From Flammeovirga sp. OC4 (GTDB lineage Bacteria; Bacteroidota; Bacteroidia; Cytophagales; Flammeovirgaceae), in NCBI RefSeq assembly GCF_000812565.1, contig NZ_JTAM01000006.1:1-64000 (forward strand): a stretch of DNA of 64,000 nt, read 5' to 3'. Of this stretch, positions 36,601-45,987 are shown piece by piece; positions within the stretch are counted from its first letter, which is position 1, and every line of letters starts with the position of its first letter. Below the pieces are notes generated by a model. It ran no database searches. It was not told where the DNA came from and was given only the letters and a program-made list of their open reading frames with translations. A program made the position numbers and the translations under genes.

Positions 36601-38970
36601 GATTTTGATGTATGGATCACTTTGTAATCCTGTTTGCTCTACAATAGCCTGTCTTACAATAGAAGTACTTGTCAACATTAACTTTTGAGCTTCCAAGAGA
36701 TGGTAGCCTAAAGGTAGTCCCACTTGATTTTGGAAGAAAGCTTCATAAAAGTCGTATCCATACCTTCGGAGATCATCCTCATTACCCAAGCCAGACTTAG
36801 CCATAAAACCAATTGCCCCTTTATCAGGTGTTTCAATCCAATCTTCACCCCATGATTTTGAGGTTGTGAATAGATTTCCTCCTCCACATCCAATCATATT
36901 GATAAATGGATAGCGTCCTTTGTTTTGATACCCTTTGGATGGATCACTAGCCTCTCCAATATCTATATCAGCAGATTGAGCAGAAGAGTGACCTAAGAAG
37001 GTCATTAATGAGATCCCTTCATTGATAATTTCAGAAACATCAATGAATTCAACCGCTCCCTCATTTTCTCTACTTTGCGTTTGAACATCTCCACCTTGTA
37101 AAGTATCAATAAAAATATCTTTATAATCGTCGATTGTATTTTTAAAGCTTAATTGTTGTCTCGCGTTTGCTCCACCGCTAAGGTGAAGAGCATTTTTACG
37201 CCATAGAGCATCGAAGGAAATACTTTCATGTTCTTGTACTTTGAAGAGGTAATTTTCGATGACTTGTGGTGTGTGTGCCGCAATTCTACCTACAGGAATG
37301 ATTCCTTCCTCTTTTCCATCAAATCCCATAGTGTAGGCGTTGTCCGCACCAGGGTATCCGTAAGTAGGAACATAATGAAAGGCTCTCGATCCCGAAAGTG
37401 TTTTTTCATACGGATCAGCGTCAAGGTCTATTCCTTTACCAAGAATAAGTATATATTCTAATGATTGATTTCTCAATAAATCAATACAGTTTCTAACAGC
37501 AAGAGGTGTTTGTTCTCCCCACGAAAAAGTATTGTATAGTTTTATAATGTCTGAAACATAAACAGTGTTTGCTCCTCCTTGAGTACTTCGATAATCTGCA
37601 TAGGCTGCAACAGGGTCGCTGTAAGTAGCACTAGGTTGCATCAGTGCAGGGTGAGATATAATTAGGTAATTGTAATCAAGGTTATTGGTGCCAAATTCAA
37701 ATTCTGCAAGTGAAAGATTCGTAACAGCCTTTGTAGAGGAACTGTAATATAAATTGACCCTTCGACCGTTAGTGTTATTTATGACAGCTTGATCGCTAGT
37801 TCCAATTCTATTTTTTTGCAATAAGACAGGCCTTTCAATAGAAGTAATATCGTAGAAGTTTCCTCCATTATTTTCGGGTGCTGCAATGATTTTTTTAGTA
37901 TCAGGGAAAAGGAAGAAAGAGAGGTCGCTTGTCGTAGAAATTGCAGAATGATTTTGAGGATAAGTAAGGTTAAAATAAAGGACACCAATCTGATTATTAT
38001 CTGATCCAGTACCATTATTTTGGTCCACAAGAAGAACGTGTGTACTACTATTTTGAAAATCAGAATTGCTTAAAGCGATCTCAAGGTTGTTACTAGTTTC
38101 GTATTTAGAGATACTAATGTTATCAAGCTTTGGTACAGTAGAGTTGGACGTATTGCCAATTTCAAAGCGAATGTTTGCTCCTGAATTTCTTGATGAAAAG
38201 TTCATGAGTTTACTTTCTAATTTAAAATTAGCGTCATTCGTCAATGAAGTATAGAGATTATTGATTCTTAATTGAAAACTGAGCTCCGATATGTTTTGAT
38301 TCTTATTCCTTGTGTTGTAGGTGGTCCAAGAACGAGGACCTCTAAAAGCAGAACTAAACGACGTTCTATCAGACTCTCTAAAGCTAGGGTTGGCCGAAGC
38401 TCCTTGACTAAAAGAGGTTCTGAAGTTAAAGCTTTTTTCAGTTGGGGTATCTCTGTATGTTTCGGTATGCCAATGAAAATCTGTTGAGGTAGCACCACTA
38501 CTACTCACATTACTGGTTTGAATACGTAATGGAGAGCTTCCTGATAATGTAGAGGAGCTTAAAAAGTAAACAGCTGTTTTAGAGTAAACAGGCTCATAAG
38601 GATTTACAAAATCATTTGTATTCCTAAAAAGGTGTCTGTCTGTTTCTCCATCATTAGGCTGTCCATAGAACTCTAGATAATCACCATTATCGAAACGATT
38701 GTTACCATTGTTGTCTTGAATATTGATTGCTACTTCTTCTCCTCTTCTAAACAGTCTTATTTCAGAAAGAAGGGCTGAGCTTACAGGGTAATTTGCTCCT
38801 AAGAGATCGGTATATGTAATTCTGTATATGCCATATTCTCTTACTTCCATTTTATAGAAAGTAGTATTTCTAGTTTTCTCTCTCCAAGCATTAATATCAG
38901 CAATTGGAGTTTGGGAAAATACAGAAAGGAGATTTAGAAAAAAAAGAGTTACGATGAGTAATAATCGCAT
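33670..38970 (-). CDS. porU2: C25 (gingipain-like) protein, putative T9SS sortase PorU2
   Basis: 1766 residues with a signal peptide ending SVFSQ. The N-terminus (REYGIYRITYTDLLGANYP, FRRGEEVAIN) and the middle C25 domain (about 430-800) match PorU-like peptidases. The expected catalytic pair is His in FLGHSSAQ (near 661) and Cys in MIGCGGGNLF (near 695), 34 residues apart as in gingipains. Ig-like and other beta domains follow. The C-terminal 110 residues (FYPYPNPFSDKVRFVF ... GDQLANGVYLYRV) look like a T9SS sorting or FlgD-like domain. A role in cutting and attaching T9SS cargo on the cell surface is inferred. Predicted PorU2 assignments are putative also in databases. Confidence 0.75.
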   Translation of the reverse strand: MRLLLIVTLFFLNLLSVFSQTPIADINAWREKTRNTTFYKMEVREYGIYRITYTDLLGANYPVSSALLSEIRLFRRGEEVAINIQDNNGNNRFDNGDYLEFYGQPNDGETDRHLFRNTNDFVNPYEPVYSKTAVYFLSSSTLSGSSPLRIQTSNVSSSGATSTDFHWHTETYRDTPTEKSFNFRTSFSQGASANPSFRESDRTSFSSAFRGPRSWTTYNTRNKNQNISELSFQLRINNLYTSLTNDANFKLESKLMNFSSRNSGANIRFEIGNTSNSTVPKLDNISISKYETSNNLEIALSNSDFQNSSTHVLLVDQNNGTGSDNNQIGVLYFNLTYPQNHSAISTTSDLSFFLFPDTKKIIAAPENNGGNFYDITSIERPVLLQKNRIGTSDQAVINNTNGRRVNLYYSSSTKAVTNLSLAEFEFGTNNLDYNYLIISHPALMQPSATYSDPVAAYADYRSTQGGANTVYVSDIIKLYNTFSWGEQTPLAVRNCIDLLRNQSLEYILILGKGIDLDADPYEKTLSGSRAFHYVPTYGYPGADNAYTMGFDGKEEGIIPVGRIAAHTPQVIENYLFKVQEHESISFDALWRKNALHLSGGANARQQLSFKNTIDDYKDIFIDTLQGGDVQTQSRENEGAVEFIDVSEIINEGISLMTFLGHSSAQSADIDIGEASDPSKGYQNKGRYPFINMIGCGGGNLFTTSKSWGEDWIETPDKGAIGFMAKSGLGNEDDLRRYGYDFYEAFFQNQVGLPLGYHLLEAQKLMLTSTSIVRQAIVEQTGLQSDPYIKISPSKVDFSVQSDQIIAIGQNGNSINATDDFYKLKITIDNFGHTSYKDKLYIQVNRQYGTGVSSRNTYIDSISAPYYTIDTLISVINTPEDQQNGNGSNIITVKIGDTLTPSGQVITTIDELNLLNNSATVNVNFFSENVAIIFPQNNAVVHDDQISIYAYDYSIEKTQKEVLFQLATDSAFSNVILTETIDNQEQLFRWNVPLLENVPADTTVYYLRTRLENVSNPNWHTISFTKIKKTSGNGWNQSTIYQMQQNTIDGALLTGNENSLRWDFPIDDAIINVKSGGASYTNGHFYQVQLDGQTYLEDGVCVRSGDSGDKLLFLVFDQENGSFKGAQSFDWEPLQCGEGFPPVAVLFNSNDIRGGNIVGSSPKTRNGPYSLFIDPTYKFQSIVPGDYVLTIMSGNFDFQGDLPTDQSRLDAYHKHLEGFAEIGLDTLDMQANLTQRGLAFIGWSRFQMSPSNSRVFYANSTGELLDQTFTIQRDVKTASVTTPPIGPSKQFSRMWINADLPGPFSQVETTLFGVVQDENGTISTPDSISTFKGISGSNGIDLDSLKELKNYDFISLRTYLMDTSSQRLIPQLYNWRVAYTTVPEGVMISKETDNPEKLQQGQNTTYEYEFHNISSQAFSDSVLVEVNYLSVDNSFSSFVDSIYLPPLPPNTSQNIDITTDSWSKNDPSKRLFGSTNISAVANSDKNQLEIFYNNNNSRTNNIYITSDSINPLIEVLFDGTRIIDGDIISPSANVNISLIDENPFISLEDNLISNNDTIITVFITPQDGATVPVNLASSTTESINNQNHIITNFSISESVPLELLDSDGMLSSGRYLLEVNAKDPSGNNSGYASTDEKAPKLTINFEINKEASITNFYPYPNPFSDKVRFVFQVTGVEVPNEMKIQIMTVTGRVVREIFKDELGPIRVGNNITEYAWDGKDEFGDQLANGVYLYRVIIPQKNNGDFKHNSTSSDYMFKHNIGKLYLLR

Positions 38971-39092
38971 TGTAAACGGCAGTATAATGATTTAATAAAA
39001 AAGCGTTTTTTAAAATTAATATATTCTCGCAATAATCTACTAATTTCGAGCTGTTGACTGTCAATAATTTTAAGGAAACCTAGTCGAAGCAA

Positions 39093-41198
39093 GTGAATAA
39101 TATCTTTGATACAAAAATTGAATACCTCAAAGGAGTGGGGAGTGTTAGAGCGGAAATTCTCAATAAGGAGTTGGGGGTGTATACTTTTGGTGATTTATTA
39201 GAACAATATCCTTTCCGTCATGAGGATAGAACGAGGTTTTATAAAATCAATGAAGTAATCAATGATAATGCTTATGTACAGGTAGTCGGCAGGTTGACTT
39301 TTATGAATTCTGTGGGTGAAGGTCGATCAAAAAGATTGGTCGGTTCTTTCTCCGATGAAACGGGTGAAATAGAGTTGGTATGGTTTAGAGGAGCGAAGTG
39401 GATTGAGAAGAAATTAGCTGTTGGCAAGTGGTATGTGCTTTACGGAAAACCGCAACGCTATGGAGCAAAAATGTCTTTTTCACATCCAGAATTAGACGAA
39501 TACGACCCGTCTACTCCAAGAAATCAGAAAGGTGGTTTGGTACCAGTTTATCATACTACTGAAAAGATGAAAAACAAAGGGATGGATAGTAGAGCCTTGG
39601 CAAAATTAACAAGGACGCTTCTTGAAAATGTTTATCGATCGATTTCAGAGACTTTACCAGAATACCTTATCAAGGAAAATGATTTAATATCAAAAGGTTT
39701 GGCAGTTGCCTGGACTCATTTCCCTAAATCACCAGAAACATTAGCACAAGCTCAACAACGCTTAAAGTTTGAAGAGCTTTTCTTCCTTCAGTTAAAAATC
39801 ATTGCCTCAAAAGCAGGAAAAAGAACGGATAAATTTAGAGGTCAGGTGTTTGATAAGATTCCAACTTTCAATCTTTTTTATAAAGAACACTTACCTTTTG
39901 ATCTTACAGGTGCACAAAAAAGAGTAGTTCGAGAGATCTATAATGATATGCGAAGTGGCTATCAGATGAACCGTTTACTACAAGGAGACGTGGGAAGTGG
40001 TAAGACAATTGTTGCTTTTATGTGCATGTTGATGGCATTGGATAATGATGCTCAATCTGCTTTGATGGCTCCAACAGAAATTTTATCCCAACAGCATTAT
40101 AATGGATTAAAACCCTTTGCAGATGAAATGGGAGTGACGATTGCATTATTGACAGGATCCTCCAAAACAAAGGAGAGAAGAGTAATCGATGAAACGTTGA
40201 GAGATGGTTCATTGAAAATCATTGTCGGAACGCATGCCTTGATTGAAGATAAAGTAGATTTCTACAATTTGGGACTTTGTGTAATCGACGAACAGCACCG
40301 TTTTGGAGTAGCACAAAGAGCCGCACTTTGGAAAAAGAAAAGTAAAGCCAAGCCTCATATGTTGGTGATGACGGCTACTCCAATTCCAAGAACGTTGGCA
40401 ATGACCGTTTATGGTGATTTGGAAGTATCTATTATTGATGAATTACCGGCAGGGCGTAAACCGATTATTACTTGGCATAAATTTGAAAAAGGGAGATTGA
40501 GAGTATTTGGTTTTATGAAGGAACAAATAGAATTAGGTCGTCAGGCTTACATCGTTTATCCTTTGATTGAGGAATCAGAAACTTTGGATTATAAAAATCT
40601 GGAAGAAGGTTATGAGGCGGTATCAAGAGCATTCCCAGAATATAAAGTCAGTATCGTCCATGGTAGAATGAAACCCGCCGACAAGGATGCTGAAATGCAA
40701 CGTTTCGCTGATGGAAAAACGCATATTATGGTGGCTACAACCGTAATTGAAGTTGGTGTAAATGTTCCGAATGCTTCCATTATGATCATTGAAAATGCGG
40801 AGAAATTTGGTTTAGCTCAGCTACACCAATTGAGAGGTCGTGTTGGTAGAGGTGCGGAGCAATCGTATTGTGTGCTGATGACTGGAGACAAACTTTCTAA
40901 AGATGGAAAAGTCCGTATTCAGACGATGGTTGATACGACCGACGGCTTTAAAATAGCGGATGCTGACTTGAAACTAAGAGGCCCTGGAGATATTGAGGGA
41001 ACGCAGCAAAGTGGTGTGTTGGATTTGCGACATGCTGATATTGGGCAGGATGCGGCTTTACTCCAATTTGTAAGAGGTATCGCTGAAAAAATAATAGATG
41101 AGGACCCAGATTTGGAGAAAGAGGAACACGGAATCATCAAGCATCAACAATCACTCTTAGTGAAAAAATCAGTAACGAACTGGAGTAGAATAAGTTAG
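39093..41198 (+). CDS. recG: ATP-dependent DNA helicase RecG
   Basis: 701 residues with a GTG start; no upstream ATG is in frame without stops. The N-terminal wedge/OB domain binds branched DNA (YLKGVGSVRAEILNKELGVYT, VQVVGRLTF). Helicase motifs follow: Walker A GDVGSGKT, DEQH-box-like VIDEQHRFGV, MTATPIPRTLA, then ATTVIEVGVNVPNAS and QLRGRVGRGAE. It drives fork reversal and branch migration in repair. Its TAG overlaps the stop codon of the convergent regulator gene. Confidence 0.96.
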   Translation: MNNIFDTKIEYLKGVGSVRAEILNKELGVYTFGDLLEQYPFRHEDRTRFYKINEVINDNAYVQVVGRLTFMNSVGEGRSKRLVGSFSDETGEIELVWFRGAKWIEKKLAVGKWYVLYGKPQRYGAKMSFSHPELDEYDPSTPRNQKGGLVPVYHTTEKMKNKGMDSRALAKLTRTLLENVYRSISETLPEYLIKENDLISKGLAVAWTHFPKSPETLAQAQQRLKFEELFFLQLKIIASKAGKRTDKFRGQVFDKIPTFNLFYKEHLPFDLTGAQKRVVREIYNDMRSGYQMNRLLQGDVGSGKTIVAFMCMLMALDNDAQSALMAPTEILSQQHYNGLKPFADEMGVTIALLTGSSKTKERRVIDETLRDGSLKIIVGTHALIEDKVDFYNLGLCVIDEQHRFGVAQRAALWKKKSKAKPHMLVMTATPIPRTLAMTVYGDLEVSIIDELPAGRKPIITWHKFEKGRLRVFGFMKEQIELGRQAYIVYPLIEESETLDYKNLEEGYEAVSRAFPEYKVSIVHGRMKPADKDAEMQRFADGKTHIMVATTVIEVGVNVPNASIMIIENAEKFGLAQLHQLRGRVGRGAEQSYCVLMTGDKLSKDGKVRIQTMVDTTDGFKIADADLKLRGPGDIEGTQQSGVLDLRHADIGQDAALLQFVRGIAEKIIDEDPDLEKEEHGIIKHQQSLLVKKSVTNWSRIS

Positions 41199-42805
41199 TA
41201 TTGGTCAATTACACTTGCTAAATTATCTTCTCTTTCTAGTCCTAATTTTTTTCGGATTCTATACCTTGATGTATTGACACCATTGATAGAAATATTAAGT
41301 AGTTGTGCCATTTCTTTAGCCGAAAAATGCAGTTTAATCAGTGCACAATGTTTCAATTCGGTTGAGGTTAATTCTGGATAATTACTTTTTAGGTTATCAT
41401 AAAAGTCTTTATTCACATCAATAAATCGTTTGTCAAACTCATTCCAAAGTTCAATACGGTGTTTGGTATTCATCTTTACGAGTCTTAAGAGTGTTTTATT
41501 TTCAGAAGCATGTTCTTTTATTGCTTTCATCAGGTCATTGAGTAGTGTTTCCTTATCAATTAACTGTAAAGTGAAAGACGTCAATTCCTTATTTTTGATT
41601 TCAAATAAAGCCCTGTTTTTTTCTTCCTGATGGATCGCTTCAAGCTGTTGCTTTTCCCTCTCAGCTCTAAACTTTTGTTGTTTTTGTCTTAGATAAATGA
41701 TTAAAATAATGATGGTGAAAAGAGCCAATACAATAACAAAAAGGATAGAATATTGAAGACTTCTTGCTTTCTGATGAGCGAGTTCATTATCCCTTTGTAG
41801 TAAGAGTTGATCCCTTTCCTTCAATTCCTCTAAATACTTATTTTTAATATCTAACAACCCTGCATTTTGGTTACTTTTTGCACTAAAAAGTTGATCATTG
41901 ACTTCTTTCGATTTCTTCATTAGTTGATACGCTTCTTTATATTGCTGTTGTTTATTTAATGTAAAAGCCAAAAGATTCAAACATTCTGCTTTCGTGTCGT
42001 AATGAGCGTTTCTCACTTCAATATTTTTTAAAGCTTTTCTAAAATAACTTTCAGCAGTAGGCCAGTTTTTAAGTTTGATATAAGCATTGCCCAAGTAATA
42101 GTAAATGATAGTGAGGTAAAATGGATTATGCTTTTCAAAATGACTTTTAGCCTTAAGTAAAATGGAAAGTGCTTCATTTAGCTTCCCTTGAAGCATGAGA
42201 ATATTTCCTTTTTCTGTATCCAAATAAACTTTTTGTTTCTCCGTATAATTCAATTGTTCCGCAAGTATATAGCAGGTGTCTAAGTAATGAATTGCTTTTT
42301 GATAATCTCTTTCAATACGATAATGTAGCGTGAAATTATAATAACATGAAACAATAGATTGAGGAGTCAAGTCACCTTTCTCAACGGCTAGTTTTGCATA
42401 CTGAAGCATTTTTTTTTCATGAAAGAAAGCTTGATCATTCTTGTCAAAAACATTGTAAAGTCTAGCGACATGTTTGTGGACTTCATAGAGTGATGTGAAT
42501 TGATTGTATTGTTCAGCGAGATCTAAAGCTTTCCAGATATGTGTGTAGCTATCGTTGTAATTTCCTGTTCTGGCATTATGATCAGAAAGTCCTAAAAGGG
42601 TTTTTATCATCCAAGAAGAGTCTTTCTTTACGGTGAAATAATGATAGCAATTTTGGAGCTCTTCAGTTTGAGCAGATTCATGTTGTATAACTGTATTGTA
42701 TAATTGAATATAATGTGAAAGACTATCTTCTTGAGCTTTTAATGGAGCGTTGAGTTGGATAGAAAGATAAAAAAATACCCCTATGCTGATAAGTAATTTG
42801 TTCAT
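41195..42805 (-). CDS. TPR-transmembrane-LuxR/HTH regulator
   Basis: 536 residues: signal peptide or N-terminal anchor (ends LKAQ), periplasmic TPR units (about 40-310), one membrane helix (about 350-372), a cytosolic coiled coil and a C-terminal LuxR-type helix-turn-helix (about 475-536: LTSTELKHCALIKLHFSAKEMAQLL and GVNTSRYRIRKKLGL). This is a membrane-bound one-component regulator of a type common in Bacteroidota. It is divergent from the GH115 gene over 185 bp, so control of that gene is a reasonable guess. It ends in a 4-bp overlap with recG. Confidence 0.8.
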   Translation of the reverse strand: MNKLLISIGVFFYLSIQLNAPLKAQEDSLSHYIQLYNTVIQHESAQTEELQNCYHYFTVKKDSSWMIKTLLGLSDHNARTGNYNDSYTHIWKALDLAEQYNQFTSLYEVHKHVARLYNVFDKNDQAFFHEKKMLQYAKLAVEKGDLTPQSIVSCYYNFTLHYRIERDYQKAIHYLDTCYILAEQLNYTEKQKVYLDTEKGNILMLQGKLNEALSILLKAKSHFEKHNPFYLTIIYYYLGNAYIKLKNWPTAESYFRKALKNIEVRNAHYDTKAECLNLLAFTLNKQQQYKEAYQLMKKSKEVNDQLFSAKSNQNAGLLDIKNKYLEELKERDQLLLQRDNELAHQKARSLQYSILFVIVLALFTIIILIIYLRQKQQKFRAEREKQQLEAIHQEEKNRALFEIKNKELTSFTLQLIDKETLLNDLMKAIKEHASENKTLLRLVKMNTKHRIELWNEFDKRFIDVNKDFYDNLKSNYPELTSTELKHCALIKLHFSAKEMAQLLNISINGVNTSRYRIRKKLGLEREDNLASVIDQY

Positions 42806-42990
42806 TTTCAGTATTAAACTAATCTGATAAATTTTTCCCTTTTTATGAATATAGAAAGAGCAAGGTAGAGGTGATGTAATAAATTTTTATGTCTTTGTAT
42901 AATTTTTGAATGCCCCCTTTTTTTGAATAAAAAAGTCTATCAGAGGATCTTTAAGGTGAATTATTACTTATGTAAACCACCAACGGAACC

Positions 42991-45906
42991 ATGAAACCTT
43001 TTTTTAATTTTTTCATCTTTTTATTCTTGAGTTATTCAGTAAATGCTCAAAGTTTAGTTTCTGAAAAATATCAATCATCAGATTTTCCATTGATCCAAAA
43101 TGGAAAAGTACCCACCACACTATTTGCTCAAGAAGACCATCAAGTGGTACAAACTGCAGTAAAGCATTTTGTAGAAGACCTTCAGTTGGTAAGTGGAAAA
43201 AGGACTCAAGTGACTACCTCAAAACAAGTTAAAGACAATGTGATTATTATCGGTGCTTTAGACAAAAGTCAAACGATTTCGAAGTTGGTGGAGAAGGACT
43301 TAATCGATACTGTTGGACTGACTAACCAATGGGAAAAGTACAGTATTCAGGTAATTCCCAATCCTTGGAATAAAAAGAAAAAAGCACTGGTGATATTAGG
43401 AAGTGATCGAAGAGGAACGGCTTATGGAATATTCGAATTGTCTAAGCAGATGGGTGTATCTCCTTGGTATTGGTGGGCAGACGTTTCGGTAGAGAAAAAG
43501 AAATCACTTTACGTCAATCACAAAGGATTTAAAAGCAAATCACCGGATGTAAAGTATAGAGGGATTTTTATCAACGATGAAGATTGGGGGCTACACCCCT
43601 GGAGTGCTAAAAACTTTGAGAAGGAGTTGGGTGATATTGGTCCAAAGACTTACGCCAAAGTTTGCGAATTGCTGTTACGCTTAAAAGCCAATTATCTCTG
43701 GCCTGCTATGCACGAATGTACTGGCGCCTTTAATAAATATGCCGATAATAAAGTAGTGGCTGATCAATACGGTATTATTATGGGGTCGTCTCACTGCGAA
43801 CCTGTCTTATTTAATAATGCTACAGAATGGGATAAAAAGATCATGGGGGAGTGGAATTATGCAACCAACAGAGAAGGAATCTGCAAGGTATTGGATCAAA
43901 GAGTTTCGGAAAATGCACCTTATGAAAATCTCTACACCATCGGAATCAGAGGTATTCATGATCATGCTATGGAAGGAGGTTTTTCAGTGGAAAAAAAAAT
44001 AGAATTGGTAGAAGAAGCCATTCAAGATCAAAGATCAATTTTGGAAAAACACGTTGGAAAGTCAGCAGAAGAAATTCCTCAAATATTTGTGCCTTATGCC
44101 GAGGTGCTTCATCTCTATAATAATGGTTTAGAAGTCCCTGATGATATTACATTGATGTGGGTAGATGATAACTATGGCTATATCCGCAGGCTCAGTGATC
44201 CTTTGGAACAGAAAAGGTCAGGAGGAAGTGGCGTCTATTATCATATTGCTTACTTAGGGAATCCTCATGAATATACGTGGTTGAGCACCACAAATCCCGC
44301 ATTGATTTATCAAGAAATGAAAAAGGCTTATGATTATAAAGCGGATAGAGTGTGGATGGTCAATGTAGGTGATATCAAGCCAACGGAATACAACACGCAG
44401 TTTTTCCTTGATTTAGCATGGGATGTCAATTCAATAAAAAGGGAGACTGTATTTGATCATATGTACCAATGGTATCAAGAGATGTTTGGAGATGAATTAG
44501 GAAAGCAATGTGCCGAATTGATGTATGACTATTATCAAATCAATTTTACAAGAAAACCTGAATTTATGGGTTGGGGAGAAGAGTTTTCAAGTTCAAGATG
44601 GAGAGAAAGAATTGAAGATACCGATATCAGTTTTACTAATTACAGAGAAGCGGAGTCAAGACTTTCGGAATTTAAAACATTAAGTCATCGTGCAAATCAG
44701 TTGAGGAAATTAATACCGAAGAAAGATCAAGAAGCCTTCTTTGAGTTGGTGTATTACCCCGTTCGTGGAGCACATTTTATGAATCATAAATTGCTTTTAG
44801 CCCATAAAAATAGATGGTATGCTTCTTTACAACATTCAGGAACAAATCAATTGATAGCAGAAGTCAAAGCCTATCATGATAGCACAAAATGGCTGACAGA
44901 TGAATATGGATTGCTCTTGGATGGAAAGTGGAAAGGTATTATCTCAGAGATTCAATCACAAGGAGTAACCTTTGCGAAGCTTCCTCCCACAACTAAAATA
45001 GATATTCCTTGGAAGGCAGGATTAGGAGTAATGGTAGAAGAGAATGAGCCTTCAAATGGAATCAATAAGCTTTTGTGCCTTCCAGCATTCACCTCACATT
45101 ATCAAGAAGCCTATTATATCGATGTTTTTAATAAAGGAAGGGAACCTCTAAAGTGGTCTATAGAAGTGAGCGAAGATTGGATTCAATTGAGTAAGACTTC
45201 AGGAGCTACGGCAGTAGAGGAACGTATTTTAGTAACGGTAGATTGGACAAAACTAAAGTTTAATTCAACGGGAAGCATTCGTATTACAAGCGGAGAGGAA
45301 GAACAAGTTATTTATGTAAAAGCATTTGATACCAAAATTAATTCCGACAGCCTTCAAGGGGTATTTGTAGAGAAAAATGGTGTGATTTCGATTCCATTGG
45401 AGAAATACCATCAAAAAGTAAATAAGGAAGAAGTGAATTGGGTAATTAATCAAGGCTTGGGAATGACAGGAGCCTCATTGACCATTGATAATAATCAAGC
45501 TAAAACAGCAGGACATTGGGCAAGAAACGATAAATACGCTCATGTGGAATACGAGTTTTATACTTTCAATTCAGGCCGTTTTGATATTTCCACTTATGTC
45601 TTACCCACTTACCCTATCAATGGTTTTCAATTGCATCGCTTCGCTATTTCTGTAGATGATGAGTCACCTAAAACGATTTATGTGGGAGCAGAGATCGATA
45701 GTGATCGATGGAGAAATAATGTAAGGAGAAATTCATCTATTCATACTTCCTCTCACTATATCACTAAGCCAGGAAAACATACGTTGAAGATTTATTATTT
45801 AGATCCGGGTGTAGTGTTGGATAAAGCGGTGATGGATTTTGGAGGATTGAAGAAATCATATTTGGGGCCTAGAGAAACGAGGTTGGGTGATTTAAAGATA
45901 AAATAA
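42991..45906 (+). CDS. glycoside hydrolase family 115 (xylan alpha-glucuronidase)
   Basis: 971 residues with a signal peptide ending SVNAQ. It shows the GH115 sequence landmarks: VILGSDRRGTAYGIFELSKQMGVSPWYWWAD, YRGIFINDEDWGLHPW, LLLRLKANYLWPAMHE, IGIRGIHDHAM and VWMVNVGDIKPTEY. GH115 enzymes release (4-O-methyl-)glucuronic acid from glucuronoxylan or related glycans. The C-terminal part (about 690-971) is beta-rich with the typical accessory domain. No SusC/SusD pair or other xylanases are in the window, so it is an isolated enzyme facing its likely regulator. Confidence 0.9.
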   Translation: MKPFFNFFIFLFLSYSVNAQSLVSEKYQSSDFPLIQNGKVPTTLFAQEDHQVVQTAVKHFVEDLQLVSGKRTQVTTSKQVKDNVIIIGALDKSQTISKLVEKDLIDTVGLTNQWEKYSIQVIPNPWNKKKKALVILGSDRRGTAYGIFELSKQMGVSPWYWWADVSVEKKKSLYVNHKGFKSKSPDVKYRGIFINDEDWGLHPWSAKNFEKELGDIGPKTYAKVCELLLRLKANYLWPAMHECTGAFNKYADNKVVADQYGIIMGSSHCEPVLFNNATEWDKKIMGEWNYATNREGICKVLDQRVSENAPYENLYTIGIRGIHDHAMEGGFSVEKKIELVEEAIQDQRSILEKHVGKSAEEIPQIFVPYAEVLHLYNNGLEVPDDITLMWVDDNYGYIRRLSDPLEQKRSGGSGVYYHIAYLGNPHEYTWLSTTNPALIYQEMKKAYDYKADRVWMVNVGDIKPTEYNTQFFLDLAWDVNSIKRETVFDHMYQWYQEMFGDELGKQCAELMYDYYQINFTRKPEFMGWGEEFSSSRWRERIEDTDISFTNYREAESRLSEFKTLSHRANQLRKLIPKKDQEAFFELVYYPVRGAHFMNHKLLLAHKNRWYASLQHSGTNQLIAEVKAYHDSTKWLTDEYGLLLDGKWKGIISEIQSQGVTFAKLPPTTKIDIPWKAGLGVMVEENEPSNGINKLLCLPAFTSHYQEAYYIDVFNKGREPLKWSIEVSEDWIQLSKTSGATAVEERILVTVDWTKLKFNSTGSIRITSGEEEQVIYVKAFDTKINSDSLQGVFVEKNGVISIPLEKYHQKVNKEEVNWVINQGLGMTGASLTIDNNQAKTAGHWARNDKYAHVEYEFYTFNSGRFDISTYVLPTYPINGFQLHRFAISVDDESPKTIYVGAEIDSDRWRNNVRRNSSIHTSSHYITKPGKHTLKIYYLDPGVVLDKAVMDFGGLKKSYLGPRETRLGDLKIK

Positions 45907-45925
45907 TAGTTTGTTGATTCTTTAC

Positions 45926-45962
45926 GAAGATAGAGGCTGTCCTTATTTTGAACAGCCTCTTC
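45926..45962. terminator. hairpin terminator between convergent genes
   Basis: AGAGGCTGT pairs with ACAGCCTCT over a 12-nt loop. It lies between the GH115 stop (plus) and the outer membrane protein stop (minus). Confidence 0.75.
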
Positions 45963-45987
45963 GTTTATAATATACTCTTTTTGTTTT

